NCBI GenBank assembly: GCA_046541355.1
Contig: JBKHDM010000003.1
Coordinates: forward strand, 1-61,823
Length of the DNA stretch: 61,823 nt
Reading direction: 5' to 3'
Source of the DNA: CAYZHV01 sp046541355
GTDB taxonomy: Bacteria; Spirochaetota; Spirochaetia; DSM-27196; Alkalispirochaetaceae
Every line of letters starts with the position of its first letter. The stretch's first letter is position 1. A program made the translations under genes and the position numbers. Below the pieces are notes generated by a model, which did no database searches, had not been told where the DNA came from, and saw only the letters and a program-made list of their open reading frames with translations. Below are positions 40,224 to 48,968 of this stretch, in pieces.

Positions 40224-42269
40224 CTAATCCTCCATCCCCGCTTCGATGAGCTGATCCGCGGAAAGCCACCCCTGTACCCCGAGGCCGGTGCGGACGAGGA
40301 TGAACTCCTGGTGCCGCAAGTCGAGATGGACCGCCGTCCCCTCGGAGAGGGAGAGCCAGGTATCCGCGTCGGGCTCGGGGATCCGCCTGAGGTGAGCCTC
40401 CTCGACTCGAACCACGCCCCTGCCTGCCTCGTAGATCCGCACCGCCTGGAGAAAGGTGAGGGAACCGAGGAGGAGGAGTATCGCAAAGAGGGAGACGGCG
40501 ATCACCCGCTGCCCCTTGGCCGCCACCGGGACCAGAACCACCAGAGGCAGGCCGAAGTTGAAAAAGACAAGCAGGGCAATAAGCGCCGCCTCGGGATCAA
40601 CGAAGCGTGGAAGTTCCGCTTGAGAGGAGAGGCCACGTTCCTCCTCCACCTCCATGAGCAGCTCCCGATATTCCCCCCGGCCCGGCACCCGACGGACAGC
40701 CTCCCTCAGGCCGTAGACCGTCTCACTTACCGATCCGGCGTAGTAGGCGCTCACCCCGAGGTTGTAGTAGAGGCTCCCGGAGCGCAACCCCTCCTCGGCG
40801 AGCTCCCGGTAGAGATCCGCGGCTTCCCGGTACGCTCCTTCGCCAAAAAGCTCCTCCGCCCTCTCGGCGCGGCGCAGAATCTGGCTGTCATCACCCCGGA
40901 GTACTCCCGCGCTTGCGAGCAGCAGAACAACAAGAAGCGCTCCCGCCCCCGCGGCGCCCCGGCGACTCTGGAGAACCGAGGCAACTGCCACCACCAGGAG
41001 TATCCCCGGCCCGATGAGAAACAGGAGGTAGTTGCCCTGGTCCCGGTAGTTGAACTCGAGAGACTCACTGACAAGCTCAATCGCGGGAATGAGGGAGAGC
41101 TCTCTTGCCCCACTCTCCGGTTCCGCCTCCCCGCCACCGGGCAGGGCAAAGCTGAAGCTTTCCCCGGGAAGTTCCACAAGCCGGCGACTGTCAGGATCGA
41201 AGTAGTCGAACTCGCCGATGGTCAGACCTGCGGCATCTCCCTCCCCTGGGGAGAGACGCACCGTGACCCGCCGTTCTCCCTCGTAGCCTGTTTCGGTCGG
41301 CACCTGCCGGGTCTCCTCACTCCGGTCAAGCTCGATGAGTCCCTCGAGGGTGAGGTCGGGAAAGGAGAGGAGGGGGAGGTTACCGTTACCCCTCACCGTC
41401 AGGGTCACCGTGAGGGTTTCGATCACGGTTCCCGGCTCCTCCGAGACATTCCATGAGAACTCAAAGCTGCCCACCCCTCCGGAGTCCGGCGACTGCGGCG
41501 GCGGCGTAACCGGAAGGCGCAGGGTCTGCGAGGCGCGCTCGACTCCCTCGAGACTGACCTCGGCGGCGGGAAGGGAGAGGGTTCCCTCCTCCGTGGGGGT
41601 CAGGAGAAACACCGCCACCGGCACATCGTAGAGGGTGGCCTCCCCGACCCGAGAGGAGCGCACCGACCCGAGCCCCCGGACCTCCTCGAAAAGCCCCGTC
41701 GCCGGGGCATCGACAAAGATTGAGTCCGGATAGCGCAGATCAAGGAGATTCTGCATCTCCAGATAGACCGGTACGGTCTCTCCGAGGAGCAGGGAGCTCT
41801 CATCGATCCGCCAGGTAAGGTCGAAGGGAACACCCTCCCGGGTTCCATCCGTGGAAATCTCGATGAGCCGCTCCTCGGTGAGGTAGACCTCCCCACCGGC
41901 GCCCTCTACCCGGAGGGCGGGGAGCCTCACACGCCCCGCTCCTCCCGCCTCGAGCTGCAGGATGATCAGTGTGCCCGAGCGGACCGAGTTATTCACCAGT
42001 CGGCGGGACTCGCTGAGCAGGGGCTCTCCAATGAGCGTGAGACGGTCCGGGAGGGCAGGAACAAGAAGCTCCAGCTCATCGGGGTCGAGGCCGGGGACAA
42101 AGAGCTCCAGGGTGATCCGCTCTCCCCGCCGCAGCAGGTCGTCGGAGAGCTCCAACTCGAGGGAGGGAGACTCCTGCGCCTTGAGACTACCTGCCCCTCC
42201 GAGGAGGAGGAGGATTACCAGTCCCGCTGAAACGACTCTGATGATTCCTCCCGGCTGTTCGCTTCCCAC
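40224..42269 (-). CDS. batD: BatD-like protein fused to a TPR/SH3-like BatE-type region
   Basis: The 681-residue protein joins two Bat functions. Residues 1-430 are BatD-like: signal peptide, then repeated immunoglobulin-like beta segments (SLELELSDDLLRRGERITLEL in part, FDLTWRIDESSLLLGETVPVYLEM in part), ending with a membrane helix (YLLFLIGPGILLVVAVASVL). After a second hydrophobic stretch comes a TPR pair (AEELFGEGAYREAADLYREL, SLYYNLGVSAYYAGSVSETV), two more membrane helices and a C-terminal SH3-like domain (VRVEEAHLRRIPEPDADTW...GWLSADQLIEAG). The GTG start is uncertain, overlapping batC by 55 bases. Probably a scaffold for BatA/BatB in the inner membrane. Confidence 0.82.
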   Translation of the reverse strand: MGSEQPGGIIRVVSAGLVILLLLGGAGSLKAQESPSLELELSDDLLRRGERITLELFVPGLDPDELELLVPALPDRLTLIGEPLLSESRRLVNNSVRSGTLIILQLEAGGAGRVRLPALRVEGAGGEVYLTEERLIEISTDGTREGVPFDLTWRIDESSLLLGETVPVYLEMQNLLDLRYPDSIFVDAPATGLFEEVRGLGSVRSSRVGEATLYDVPVAVFLLTPTEEGTLSLPAAEVSLEGVERASQTLRLPVTPPPQSPDSGGVGSFEFSWNVSEEPGTVIETLTVTLTVRGNGNLPLLSFPDLTLEGLIELDRSEETRQVPTETGYEGERRVTVRLSPGEGDAAGLTIGEFDYFDPDSRRLVELPGESFSFALPGGGEAEPESGARELSLIPAIELVSESLEFNYRDQGNYLLFLIGPGILLVVAVASVLQSRRGAAGAGALLVVLLLASAGVLRGDDSQILRRAERAEELFGEGAYREAADLYRELAEEGLRSGSLYYNLGVSAYYAGSVSETVYGLREAVRRVPGRGEYRELLMEVEEERGLSSQAELPRFVDPEAALIALLVFFNFGLPLVVLVPVAAKGQRVIAVSLFAILLLLGSLTFLQAVRIYEAGRGVVRVEEAHLRRIPEPDADTWLSLSEGTAVHLDLRHQEFILVRTGLGVQGWLSADQLIEAGMED

Positions 42270-42844
42270 CGTTGCTGTTCCTTTCTTCGTACAAACTCGA
42301 GGACCCGCAGGGCCTCCCGACCAATTTCTTCGCCCCTCGCCTCGCCGGCGCCCCCTGCCTGGGGTGTGAGCTGCTCCTCCGCGTTGAGCCGCAGGAGGGT
42401 CAGCTCGAGATTGATCTTTGCCGGGAAGCTGCTGTTGTTCAGTTTCAGCGCCTCCCTGAATGACTCGAGGGCAGCCTCGTACTCACCCCGCTCGAAATGG
42501 AAGACCCCCCGGTTAAAGCGGACCCGATAGCGCAATGTATCGTCCTCTCCTTCCTCCGAGGCGGACCACATTCGCAGGGCGGCGCTCCCCTCGCCGAGGG
42601 CCTGGTAGACGTTTCCGAGGTTGTAGGAGACATACGCCTCCATCTCCGGGTCCTCGAGGTGGGTGAGGTACTCTACAATGGAGGACTGATACTCTCCCCG
42701 GCTGAAGTAGTAGTTTCCCCGGAGAATAGAGAGGTGCCCCTCGAGGGGAGCACACCCGGTAAGCAGGAGTCCCGACAGGATGACCGCGGCTGTCACCGGG
42801 AGGCGCAGTTTGGTAGCTCGATTTCTCAAAAGAGGCTCCTCCAT
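42215..42844 (-). CDS. batC: BatC-like TPR lipoprotein
   Basis: The 209-residue protein has a lipoprotein signal (LLLTGC, Cys about 31) and two to three TPR units (YYFSRGEYQSSIVEYL, VSYNLGNVYQALGEGSAALRMW in part, RGVFHFERGEYEAALESFREA in part). It occupies the place of BatC after batA-batB in aerotolerance operons and probably docks the vWA proteins in the periplasm. The C-terminal 40 residues are charged and low-complexity. It overlaps batB by 19 bases and batD by 55. Confidence 0.82.
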   Translation of the reverse strand: MEEPLLRNRATKLRLPVTAAVILSGLLLTGCAPLEGHLSILRGNYYFSRGEYQSSIVEYLTHLEDPEMEAYVSYNLGNVYQALGEGSAALRMWSASEEGEDDTLRYRVRFNRGVFHFERGEYEAALESFREALKLNNSSFPAKINLELTLLRLNAEEQLTPQAGGAGEARGEEIGREALRVLEFVRRKEQQRWEANSREESSESFQRDW

Positions 42845-43818
42845 CGCAACGCCCCCAGTATGACGTAGAGCAGCAGAAAAAGCAGGGCCAGGGAGAGAAA
42901 TGTCTGGTAGCGCTCGACGGAAACCGTCCGCAGTCCGTCGGCGGAAACCGAACGGTAGTGCTCCTCGAGAGAGGAGAGAATCTCCGAAATCGCCCCAGCC
43001 TCCTCGAGGGAGATAAAGGCGCCCCCGGTTTCCTCTGCGATCCCCTCGAGGGCGGAGACGTCGACTCTCGAGAGAACCGGATTACCAGCCTCGTCGGTGA
43101 GAAACGTCGAGTCTCCCAGAGGAATTCTCGTACCCTCTCCGGTTCCGGCGGCTACGGTAAACACCGGTATATCCTCCCGGGCCGCCCGGGCGACCGCCTC
43201 CTCGAGGTCACCGCCCCCGACACTCTCGCCGTCACTGAGCAGGAGGATGAGGCGGTGCCGGTTGGTCCCCGGCGGAAAGGCGTCGAGCGCCTCGGTGAGT
43301 CCCGCGGCGGGATCACTCCCGGGAGAGGTCATTACCTGCACCGAGACCCCCGCAAGGAAGTTATCGATCGAGACGGTGTCCTCGGTCATCGGAATCGCCG
43401 TGACCGCCTCTCCGCGAAAGACAACCAGGGAGAACCGGCTGAAATCCAACTCCCGCAGGGCGGCGCGCACCGCGTCGCGGCTGCGGGCGAGGCGGGAGGG
43501 CTCCAGATCATCCGCCAACATGCTCCGGGAGGTGTCGAGAACAAAGACGAGATCGACCCCGCTGCGGTCATCCTCCACGGTCCTCCGTCCCCAGGTTACA
43601 CCAGAAGCGGCCAGGAGGCCGAAGACGAAAAAGAGCATAAGCAACAGTACGCTGAAAAAGCTCTTGACCAGCAGAACGTTGTAAACACTCCCCGCCCGCC
43701 ACTGTCCGGTGAGAAGCTCCAGCCTCCGGCGGCTGCGTCGATAACCGAGGAGGAGGAGGGTAAAAAGCGGAAGAAGGCCGAGGAGATACCAGAGGGTTTC
43801 GGGATAGAGGAGACTCAC
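42826..43818 (-). CDS. batB: BatB, membrane-anchored von Willebrand factor A protein
   Basis: The 330-residue protein has two N-terminal helices (TLWYLLGLLPLFTLLLLG and FFSVLLLMLFFVFGLLAASG), a vWA domain with an intact metal-ion-dependent adhesion site (VFVLDTSRSM, TSPGSDPAAG, LLSDGE) and a C-terminal helix (FLSLALLFLLLYVILGAL). It faces the periplasm. In Leptospira and Bacteroides, Bat proteins support survival of oxidative or other stress; the molecular job is unknown. It overlaps batA by four bases. Confidence 0.93.
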   Translation of the reverse strand: MSLLYPETLWYLLGLLPLFTLLLLGYRRSRRRLELLTGQWRAGSVYNVLLVKSFFSVLLLMLFFVFGLLAASGVTWGRRTVEDDRSGVDLVFVLDTSRSMLADDLEPSRLARSRDAVRAALRELDFSRFSLVVFRGEAVTAIPMTEDTVSIDNFLAGVSVQVMTSPGSDPAAGLTEALDAFPPGTNRHRLILLLSDGESVGGGDLEEAVARAAREDIPVFTVAAGTGEGTRIPLGDSTFLTDEAGNPVLSRVDVSALEGIAEETGGAFISLEEAGAISEILSSLEEHYRSVSADGLRTVSVERYQTFLSLALLFLLLYVILGALRWRSLF

Positions 43819-44816
43819 AGCACCTCCCGAAGCAGAACCACCCGGAAGATCAGGTGCGTCGCGATCATCGCGAGTCCGAGAAAGATGAGCTCCCGGTGAA
43901 ATGGCTCGGATACAACCCGGGTGCGAACGCGGTTTTCCACCCGCTCGGTGGAGTCAATGGCGCGAAAGACGTTTTCCAGGGTGCCGGGAGTGCCGGCACC
44001 GAAGTAGCTGCCCCCGGAGATCTCGCCGATGTCACGGAGCGACTGCGGATCGTAGCCTCCCCGTACGCTACCCCGAAAGGTCTCCCCGGTTTCGGGGTTG
44101 GTAAACTCCACCGGAACCTCCTCGTCCGTACCGATCCCGATGGCGTAGATCCTGATTCCGAGCTCTCCGGCGACCTGGGCCGCCGTCTGTGGACGAACGT
44201 CACCTTTGTTGTTGACCCCGTCGGTCACGAGAATGATCACTTTCTCCGACGCCTGGGACTGGGAGAGATGAAGAGCCGCGACGGCGAGGCCCATACCGAT
44301 CGCGGTGCCGTCTCCGAGGTCCATGATCTGCAGCTCCCCGAGGGCGGCGAGAAGCTGGTCGTAGTCGAGGGTCGGGGGCACCCGGAGAGCCGCCTCCCCG
44401 GCAAAGGAGACAAGACCGATGGCGTCGTTCTCCCGACTCTCGACGAAGGAGCTGATCACCCGCTGTGCGGTCTCGAAACGGTTGAGGGGTAGAAAGTCCT
44501 CCGCCGCCATACTCGGGGACTCGTCGAGAACCACCATGATATCCATGCCCCGGGTCAGGTATATCCGCTCCCGGGTGACCCGGGCGGGTGCGGCGAGGGC
44601 GACGATGAGAACCGCCGCGGCGGACCAGAACAGGGCGGCGGAGAGCGTCTTCAAAACTTTGCTCAGATGGAAGGGAGAGCGGTATCCCCCGGCGGGATAG
44701 GTCGCTAGGGGAAGGGGAATGCGCCCGCCCCTCCCCTTCCAGAAGTGGCGTAACCAGATACCCGGCGGCAGGAGCGCGAGAAAAAGAAGAAAGGCGGGTT
44801 GCTCAAACACCCACAC
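43815..44816 (-). CDS. batA: BatA, membrane-anchored von Willebrand factor A protein
   Basis: The 333-residue partner of BatB with the same topology: an N-terminal helix (PAFLLFLALLPPGIWL), a second at about 58-78, a vWA domain with MIDAS motif VVLDESPSM, DLGDGTAIG and VTDGVNNKGD, and a C-terminal helix (ELIFLGLAMIATHLIFRVVLL). All MIDAS residues are present, so it should bind a divalent metal and a protein partner. It overlaps the upstream BatD-like gene by 14 bases. Confidence 0.93.
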   Translation of the reverse strand: MWVFEQPAFLLFLALLPPGIWLRHFWKGRGGRIPLPLATYPAGGYRSPFHLSKVLKTLSAALFWSAAAVLIVALAAPARVTRERIYLTRGMDIMVVLDESPSMAAEDFLPLNRFETAQRVISSFVESRENDAIGLVSFAGEAALRVPPTLDYDQLLAALGELQIMDLGDGTAIGMGLAVAALHLSQSQASEKVIILVTDGVNNKGDVRPQTAAQVAGELGIRIYAIGIGTDEEVPVEFTNPETGETFRGSVRGGYDPQSLRDIGEISGGSYFGAGTPGTLENVFRAIDSTERVENRVRTRVVSEPFHRELIFLGLAMIATHLIFRVVLLREVL

Positions 44817-45729
44817 CCGGCGCCTCCTTCCATTCGTGGAGCTCCCTCAGGAGAGTGGAAACCCGCTCGAGGTCCTCGTTCCTCCGGTCGAGGGAACTCG
44901 GGACACCGGCGAACTTTACCATGTCCGCCTGGCGATAGATCTCCACCGCCTCCCCTCGGATCTCACTCGGTAGACCGATCGCGCCGAGGCGATCAGGAAG
45001 CTCCCGGGTGGTGGAGGAGAGAAGCTCTCCGTCGAGCCTCTGGGCCATGTACTCCCTCAGGAGGTTGGAAAGCTCGATGTAGAACGTCCGGGCCTCCATA
45101 ACCTTGAGTTCCTGCACCAGACTCTTGAGTCGGCGCCTCGCCCGGCGGTAGGGACGGTTCTCCCGGTAGCCCTCGATAAGGCGGCTTACCCGCCGGCGGC
45201 CTCCCCGCCAGAGGAGTATCCCGATGGTCGGCAAAAGCAGCAGACCTAAGGCGGCCACCGTCACAAATCCCTGGGTTCCCGGCAGCAGCGCCTGAGGTCT
45301 CGGCTCCTGGAGAGAGAGCTGCTGGTCCCCCACCACGGAGTCGACGAAGATGCTCAAGCCCGAGAGTCGCACCTCTCCGAGCGGGATGGGCGGTATTGTC
45401 AGGGTGCCCGGCTGAAAGGGGCGAAGCTGCAGTCTCACGCTTCGCTCGACTCCCTCGCCGGCGACCTCGATAGCAAGAATCTCCCCCCAGGAGGGAATCG
45501 GCAGTACCTCCGGAGGCTCAACCCTCACCCCCGAGGGAACCCGAAGGGTCGCCCGGATTTCAACAAGGTCGCCGACAAAGAAACGGCTCGGCAGAACGAC
45601 GCTCTCCGAGACCGTCGCCTCGACGATCACCCGCTCCTGCCCGACGAGGGCGACCGGTGCCGGGGCGAGGAGCGCCGAGAGCGTGAGCAGCACAATCAGC
45701 CGCTTTCGGGGAGAGGCCGAACTACCCAC
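44803..45729 (-). CDS. membrane protein at the DUF4381/BatD-like position
   Basis: The GTG at 45729 gives a 308-residue protein with a proper signal peptide (SSASPRKRLIVLLTLSALLAPAPVAL); GTG 45693, two bases after the upstream stop, is the alternative but lacks the basic n-region. A beta-rich periplasmic region (about 30-145) is followed by a membrane helix (FVTVAALGLLLLPTIGILLW) and a cytoplasmic helical tail (RRLKSLVQELKVMEARTFYIELSNLLREYMAQRL in part), the arrangement of DUF4381-type proteins found between DUF58 and batA. Likely a structural partner of the MoxR-BatAB complex. Confidence 0.8.
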   Translation of the reverse strand: MGSSASPRKRLIVLLTLSALLAPAPVALVGQERVIVEATVSESVVLPSRFFVGDLVEIRATLRVPSGVRVEPPEVLPIPSWGEILAIEVAGEGVERSVRLQLRPFQPGTLTIPPIPLGEVRLSGLSIFVDSVVGDQQLSLQEPRPQALLPGTQGFVTVAALGLLLLPTIGILLWRGGRRRVSRLIEGYRENRPYRRARRRLKSLVQELKVMEARTFYIELSNLLREYMAQRLDGELLSSTTRELPDRLGAIGLPSEIRGEAVEIYRQADMVKFAGVPSSLDRRNEDLERVSTLLRELHEWKEAPGVGV

Positions 45730-46610
45730 CCTCGCCGTCGCCGCCTCCGGAAAAAGCGAATTATCGCCTCCGCGGCGTCCTGCTCGCTGGAGATCTCCAG
45801 CGGTTTCGCCCCGGTCCTCAGACAGTCCCGGAACCACTGCTGCCGCTGCTGAGCACGGTACTCGGCATAGTGGCTTCGAAGCCTCCGGGAGCTAGTCTGT
45901 ATCCGGGCGGTACCCCCGGTCTCGGGGTCCTCGAAGGTGACCATACCTACGTCCGGCAGCTCCTTAAGGAGAGGGTCGGTGAGACGAACCGCTATGACGT
46001 CGTGCTTCTTTGACAGAATCGCCATCTCCCGCTGGTAACCGTCGACGAAGAAGTCGGAGATCACAACGCAGATCCCCCGCCGCTTGAGAGACTCTCCCAC
46101 GGTTCTCAGGGCAAGGGGGAGATTGGAGCCGCGACCGGCAGGCTCTCTGTCGACCATCTCCTGGATCAGCCGGAAAGCGTGGCGCTTGCCCTTTACCGGG
46201 GGAATCCACCGCTCGATAGTGTCGCTGAAAAAGAGCGCCCCCACTTTGTCGTTGTTCTGTACGGCCGCCAGGGAGAGCAGGGCGAACAGCAGCTCCGAGG
46301 CCTCCTTGGCTGTGGTCTCGCCGCTTCCGAAACGCAGGGAGGCGGAGGAGTCAACGACCACAAAGAGGGTGAGCTCCCGCTCCTCCCTGAAGGTCTTGGT
46401 AAACACGCCTCCCAGTCGGCCGGTAACGTTCCAGTCGATCAGGCGCACGTCATCCCCTTCGACGTACTCCCGAGTCTCGTCAAACTCGATTCCCGGCCCT
46501 TTAAAGACGCTGCGGTAGTTGCCCGCCAGTAGCTCCTCCACAAGCCTCGAGGAGGTCAGTTTGAGGCGGCGAATTCTTCGGTTGAGGGAGCGGGAGTCGG
46601 TGGAACTCAT
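45696..46610 (-). CDS. DUF58 family protein
   Basis: The 304-residue cytoplasmic protein carries the DUF58 core GIEFDETREYVEGDDVRLID (about 40-59), followed by WNVTGRLG and a vWA-like segment (FVVVDSSASLRFG, ISDFF). DUF58 proteins are always linked with MoxR ATPases and vWA proteins and are thought to be MoxR substrates or adaptors. The tail is very Arg-rich (RRRRRRG). It overlaps moxR by one base and the next gene by 34. Confidence 0.93.
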   Translation of the reverse strand: MSSTDSRSLNRRIRRLKLTSSRLVEELLAGNYRSVFKGPGIEFDETREYVEGDDVRLIDWNVTGRLGGVFTKTFREERELTLFVVVDSSASLRFGSGETTAKEASELLFALLSLAAVQNNDKVGALFFSDTIERWIPPVKGKRHAFRLIQEMVDREPAGRGSNLPLALRTVGESLKRRGICVVISDFFVDGYQREMAILSKKHDVIAVRLTDPLLKELPDVGMVTFEDPETGGTARIQTSSRRLRSHYAEYRAQQRQQWFRDCLRTGAKPLEISSEQDAAEAIIRFFRRRRRRGWVVRPLPESG

Positions 46611-47605
46611 CAGGGAACAGGAACAGCTGCCAGGAGGAGTCTGACCACGTCGTCGTTGGTCATCTCCTCCGCCTCCGCCTCGTAGGAGAGTATCACCCGG
46701 TGGCGCAAAACGTCGGGAGCGACGAACTTGACGTCCTCGGGGATCACGTAGCTTCGACCCTCAATGAGCGCCTTTACTTTCGCGCACCGGTAGAGATAGA
46801 TCGACGCCCGGGGAGATGCACCGAAGTCGATGTACCGGGAAAAGGCGCGGGACGCCGGGGACTCGTCCCTGCTCGCCGCGACGAGGGCGACGATATACTC
46901 CTCGATCCGTTCATCCATCGCCACGGCGCTGCTGATCTCCCGGAGCCGACGGACGTCCGCCTTGAACAGCACCCGCTGCACCGGGATCTGCTGGGGCACC
47001 CCTACCCTGCGCAGAACCGCGAGTTCCTCCGTCTGGCTCGGGTAATCGACAAAGAGCTTGAGGATGAACCGGTCGAGCTGCGCCTCCGGGAGCGGATAGG
47101 TCCCCTCGTGCTCGATCGGGTTCTGGGTTGCCAGGACAAAAAACGGCTCCGCGAGGGGATAGGTGTTGTCTCCGATCGTTACCTGCCGCTCCTCCATCGC
47201 CTCGAGCATCGCCGACTGCACCTTTGCGGGAGCGCGGTTTATCTCATCGGCGAGGATGATGTTCGAAAAGATCGGTCCCTTTCGGGGGACAAACTCCCCT
47301 GTCTCCTGCCGGTAGATCATCGTACCCACCACATCCGCCGGAAGCAGGTCCGGGGTAAACTGTATGCGGTGAAAGCTTGCGTCCACAACCTCGGCGAGGG
47401 TTTTTACCGTCAGGGTCTTGGCAAGACCGGGAACTCCCTCGAGAAGGACGTGCCCACCGGCGAGGATGCCGGTGAGAAGCCCCTCGATCATCCGATCCTG
47501 GGCGACGATACGCTTGCCCATTTCGTCCTTGACCCGATTGATGAGATCCCTGGCCCGACGAACCTGGATGTCAATTTCGCCCTGTTCCAGTTCCTGATGT
47601 TCCAT
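46610..47605 (-). CDS. moxR: MoxR-family AAA+ ATPase
   Basis: The 331-residue ATPase has Walker A EGVPGLAKT, Walker B LADEINRAPAKVQSAMLEAMEE (in part), sensor 1 ATQNPIEHEGTYPLPEAQLDRF (in part) and the C-terminal lid. MoxR proteins act as chaperones that load or activate vWA-domain partners, here BatA/BatB, using ATP. GAGGAG precedes the ATG. It follows argJ by eight bases and starts the canonical moxR-DUF58-bat series. Confidence 0.95.
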   Translation of the reverse strand: MEHQELEQGEIDIQVRRARDLINRVKDEMGKRIVAQDRMIEGLLTGILAGGHVLLEGVPGLAKTLTVKTLAEVVDASFHRIQFTPDLLPADVVGTMIYRQETGEFVPRKGPIFSNIILADEINRAPAKVQSAMLEAMEERQVTIGDNTYPLAEPFFVLATQNPIEHEGTYPLPEAQLDRFILKLFVDYPSQTEELAVLRRVGVPQQIPVQRVLFKADVRRLREISSAVAMDERIEEYIVALVAASRDESPASRAFSRYIDFGASPRASIYLYRCAKVKALIEGRSYVIPEDVKFVAPDVLRHRVILSYEAEAEEMTNDDVVRLLLAAVPVP

Positions 47606-47613
47606 ATTGCTCC

Positions 47614-48891
47614 TCAGGTTCGATAATCTGCGTTTTCCCGCACGTATTCACAGGAGAGGTCACTGCCCCAGACCGTCTGCTTTGCTCCCCCCGCACCGAA
47701 ATCGACCGAAATGGTCACCTCCCGGTCGTGCTCCGGGTAGCCGGTGAGGGTCGGGTCCATGCTGCTCTCCTTCAGGCTCGCGGCGAGACGTTTTTCGACC
47801 TCCGGGGTGAGGGTAAAAAGCCCGTTTCGAAACACCGGGACTCCGTCGATCTCCACCTGAAGCCGCTCGAAGGAGTGGTCGAGGCCGAGATCGCTGAGCC
47901 CGTCCCCGAGAGCCATGAGGATACGCCCGACGTTGGGATCGTTACCGTAGATCGCGCTCTTTACCAGGGGCGAGTTGGAGACCCGGCGGGCGAGAAAGAG
48001 CGCCTCCCGCGACCCTGCGATCCCGGCGACCTCCACCTTGACCACGTGGGCCGTCCCCTCGCCGTTTCTCACAACCGACCGGGCGAGCTCCCCGCTGACC
48101 TCGTCGAGGGCCTCCTGAAAGCTGACCGGCTCCCCCCGCCCCGCCGCCCCGGAGGAGAGGAGGATTACCACGTCACTGGTGCTCTGCTCCCCGTCCACAC
48201 CTATCCGGTTGAAGCTCTTCTCCACACTCTCCCGGAGCATCCGGTCGAGCTCCCCGGCGGTGAAGGCGAGGTCGGTGAGAATCACCGAGAGCATCGTAGC
48301 CATATTCGGCTCGATCATCCCCGCCCCCTTGGCGACACCGAAAATCGAGCCCCCGGGAAGCTGCTTTCGCCGAAGCTTCGGGTAGCGGTCGGTTGTCATG
48401 ATCGCCTCGGCGATCTCGAGCCCCGCCGAGGGGTGTCTGCGTGCGTAGAGTGTTTCGAGCTGCCCCTCGATCCTCTCCATCGGGAGTCGCCAGCCGATTA
48501 CCCCGGTGGAGAGGGAGAACCAGCGCCCCCCGCCACAACCGTCGGTCAAAAGCGCGCTCAGCCGCCTCGCGTCGTCGAGCCCTCCGGGGACGCCGACGTT
48601 GGCGACCTTGTTGTTGATCAGAATCCCCCCGACCGGCTCGCCCGAGGCGAGGATCTCCCGGGTGAGGATGACCGGATAGCCTGGGAAGCGGTTGGTGGTT
48701 GTGACGCCGGCGTAGGCGGCTGTACCCCCCTCCACGGCAAGGAGGGCGAGATTCATCGGGAAATCCTCCTCCCCGCCCCGCTCAGGGGAGAGAAAGGTGA
48801 ACGAAGCGGTTGCGCCGGAAAAACCTGCGGGAAGCTCGCACTGCGCCTCAAGGCTCTTGTAGTACCTGTCTCGGGTTGCTGCCTCAGGCAT
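47614..48891 (-). CDS. argJ: glutamate N-acetyltransferase / ornithine acetyltransferase (ArgJ)
   Basis: The 425-residue protein matches ArgJ throughout, with the self-cleavage site in KGAGMIEPNMATML (nucleophile Thr199), SLSTGVIGWRLPM and the C-terminal VRENADYRT. ArgJ transfers acetyl from N-acetylornithine to glutamate, closing the arginine acetyl cycle, and may also use acetyl-CoA. No other arginine gene is nearby; instead it heads the Bat operon (eight bases to moxR). No Shine-Dalgarno is present; a -10 box ends seven bases before the ATG, suggesting a leaderless mRNA. Confidence 0.95.
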   Translation of the reverse strand: MPEAATRDRYYKSLEAQCELPAGFSGATASFTFLSPERGGEEDFPMNLALLAVEGGTAAYAGVTTTNRFPGYPVILTREILASGEPVGGILINNKVANVGVPGGLDDARRLSALLTDGCGGGRWFSLSTGVIGWRLPMERIEGQLETLYARRHPSAGLEIAEAIMTTDRYPKLRRKQLPGGSIFGVAKGAGMIEPNMATMLSVILTDLAFTAGELDRMLRESVEKSFNRIGVDGEQSTSDVVILLSSGAAGRGEPVSFQEALDEVSGELARSVVRNGEGTAHVVKVEVAGIAGSREALFLARRVSNSPLVKSAIYGNDPNVGRILMALGDGLSDLGLDHSFERLQVEIDGVPVFRNGLFTLTPEVEKRLAASLKESSMDPTLTGYPEHDREVTISVDFGAGGAKQTVWGSDLSCEYVRENADYRT

Positions 48892-48898
48892 GGCCTAA

Positions 48899-48928
48899 GT
48901 TATAAATGGTTCAGCCGGAGGGGTGCAA
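48899..48928 (-). promoter_or_regulatory. promoter of the argJ-bat operon
   Basis: On minus, TTGCAC (48928-48923), 18 bases, TATAAC (48904-48899), then seven bases to the argJ ATG. It would drive the whole argJ-moxR-bat-smr series. Confidence 0.45.
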
Positions 48929-48933
48929 GAACA

Positions 48934-48962
48934 TTGACGCCCTCGGGACCGCTCCATAGGAT
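48934..48962 (+). promoter_or_regulatory. promoter of rmuC
   Basis: TTGACG (48934-48939), exactly 17 bases, TAGGAT (48957-48962), then six bases to the ATG at 48969 and no Shine-Dalgarno. A leaderless transcript is predicted. Confidence 0.55.
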
Positions 48963-48968
48963 AGCCCC

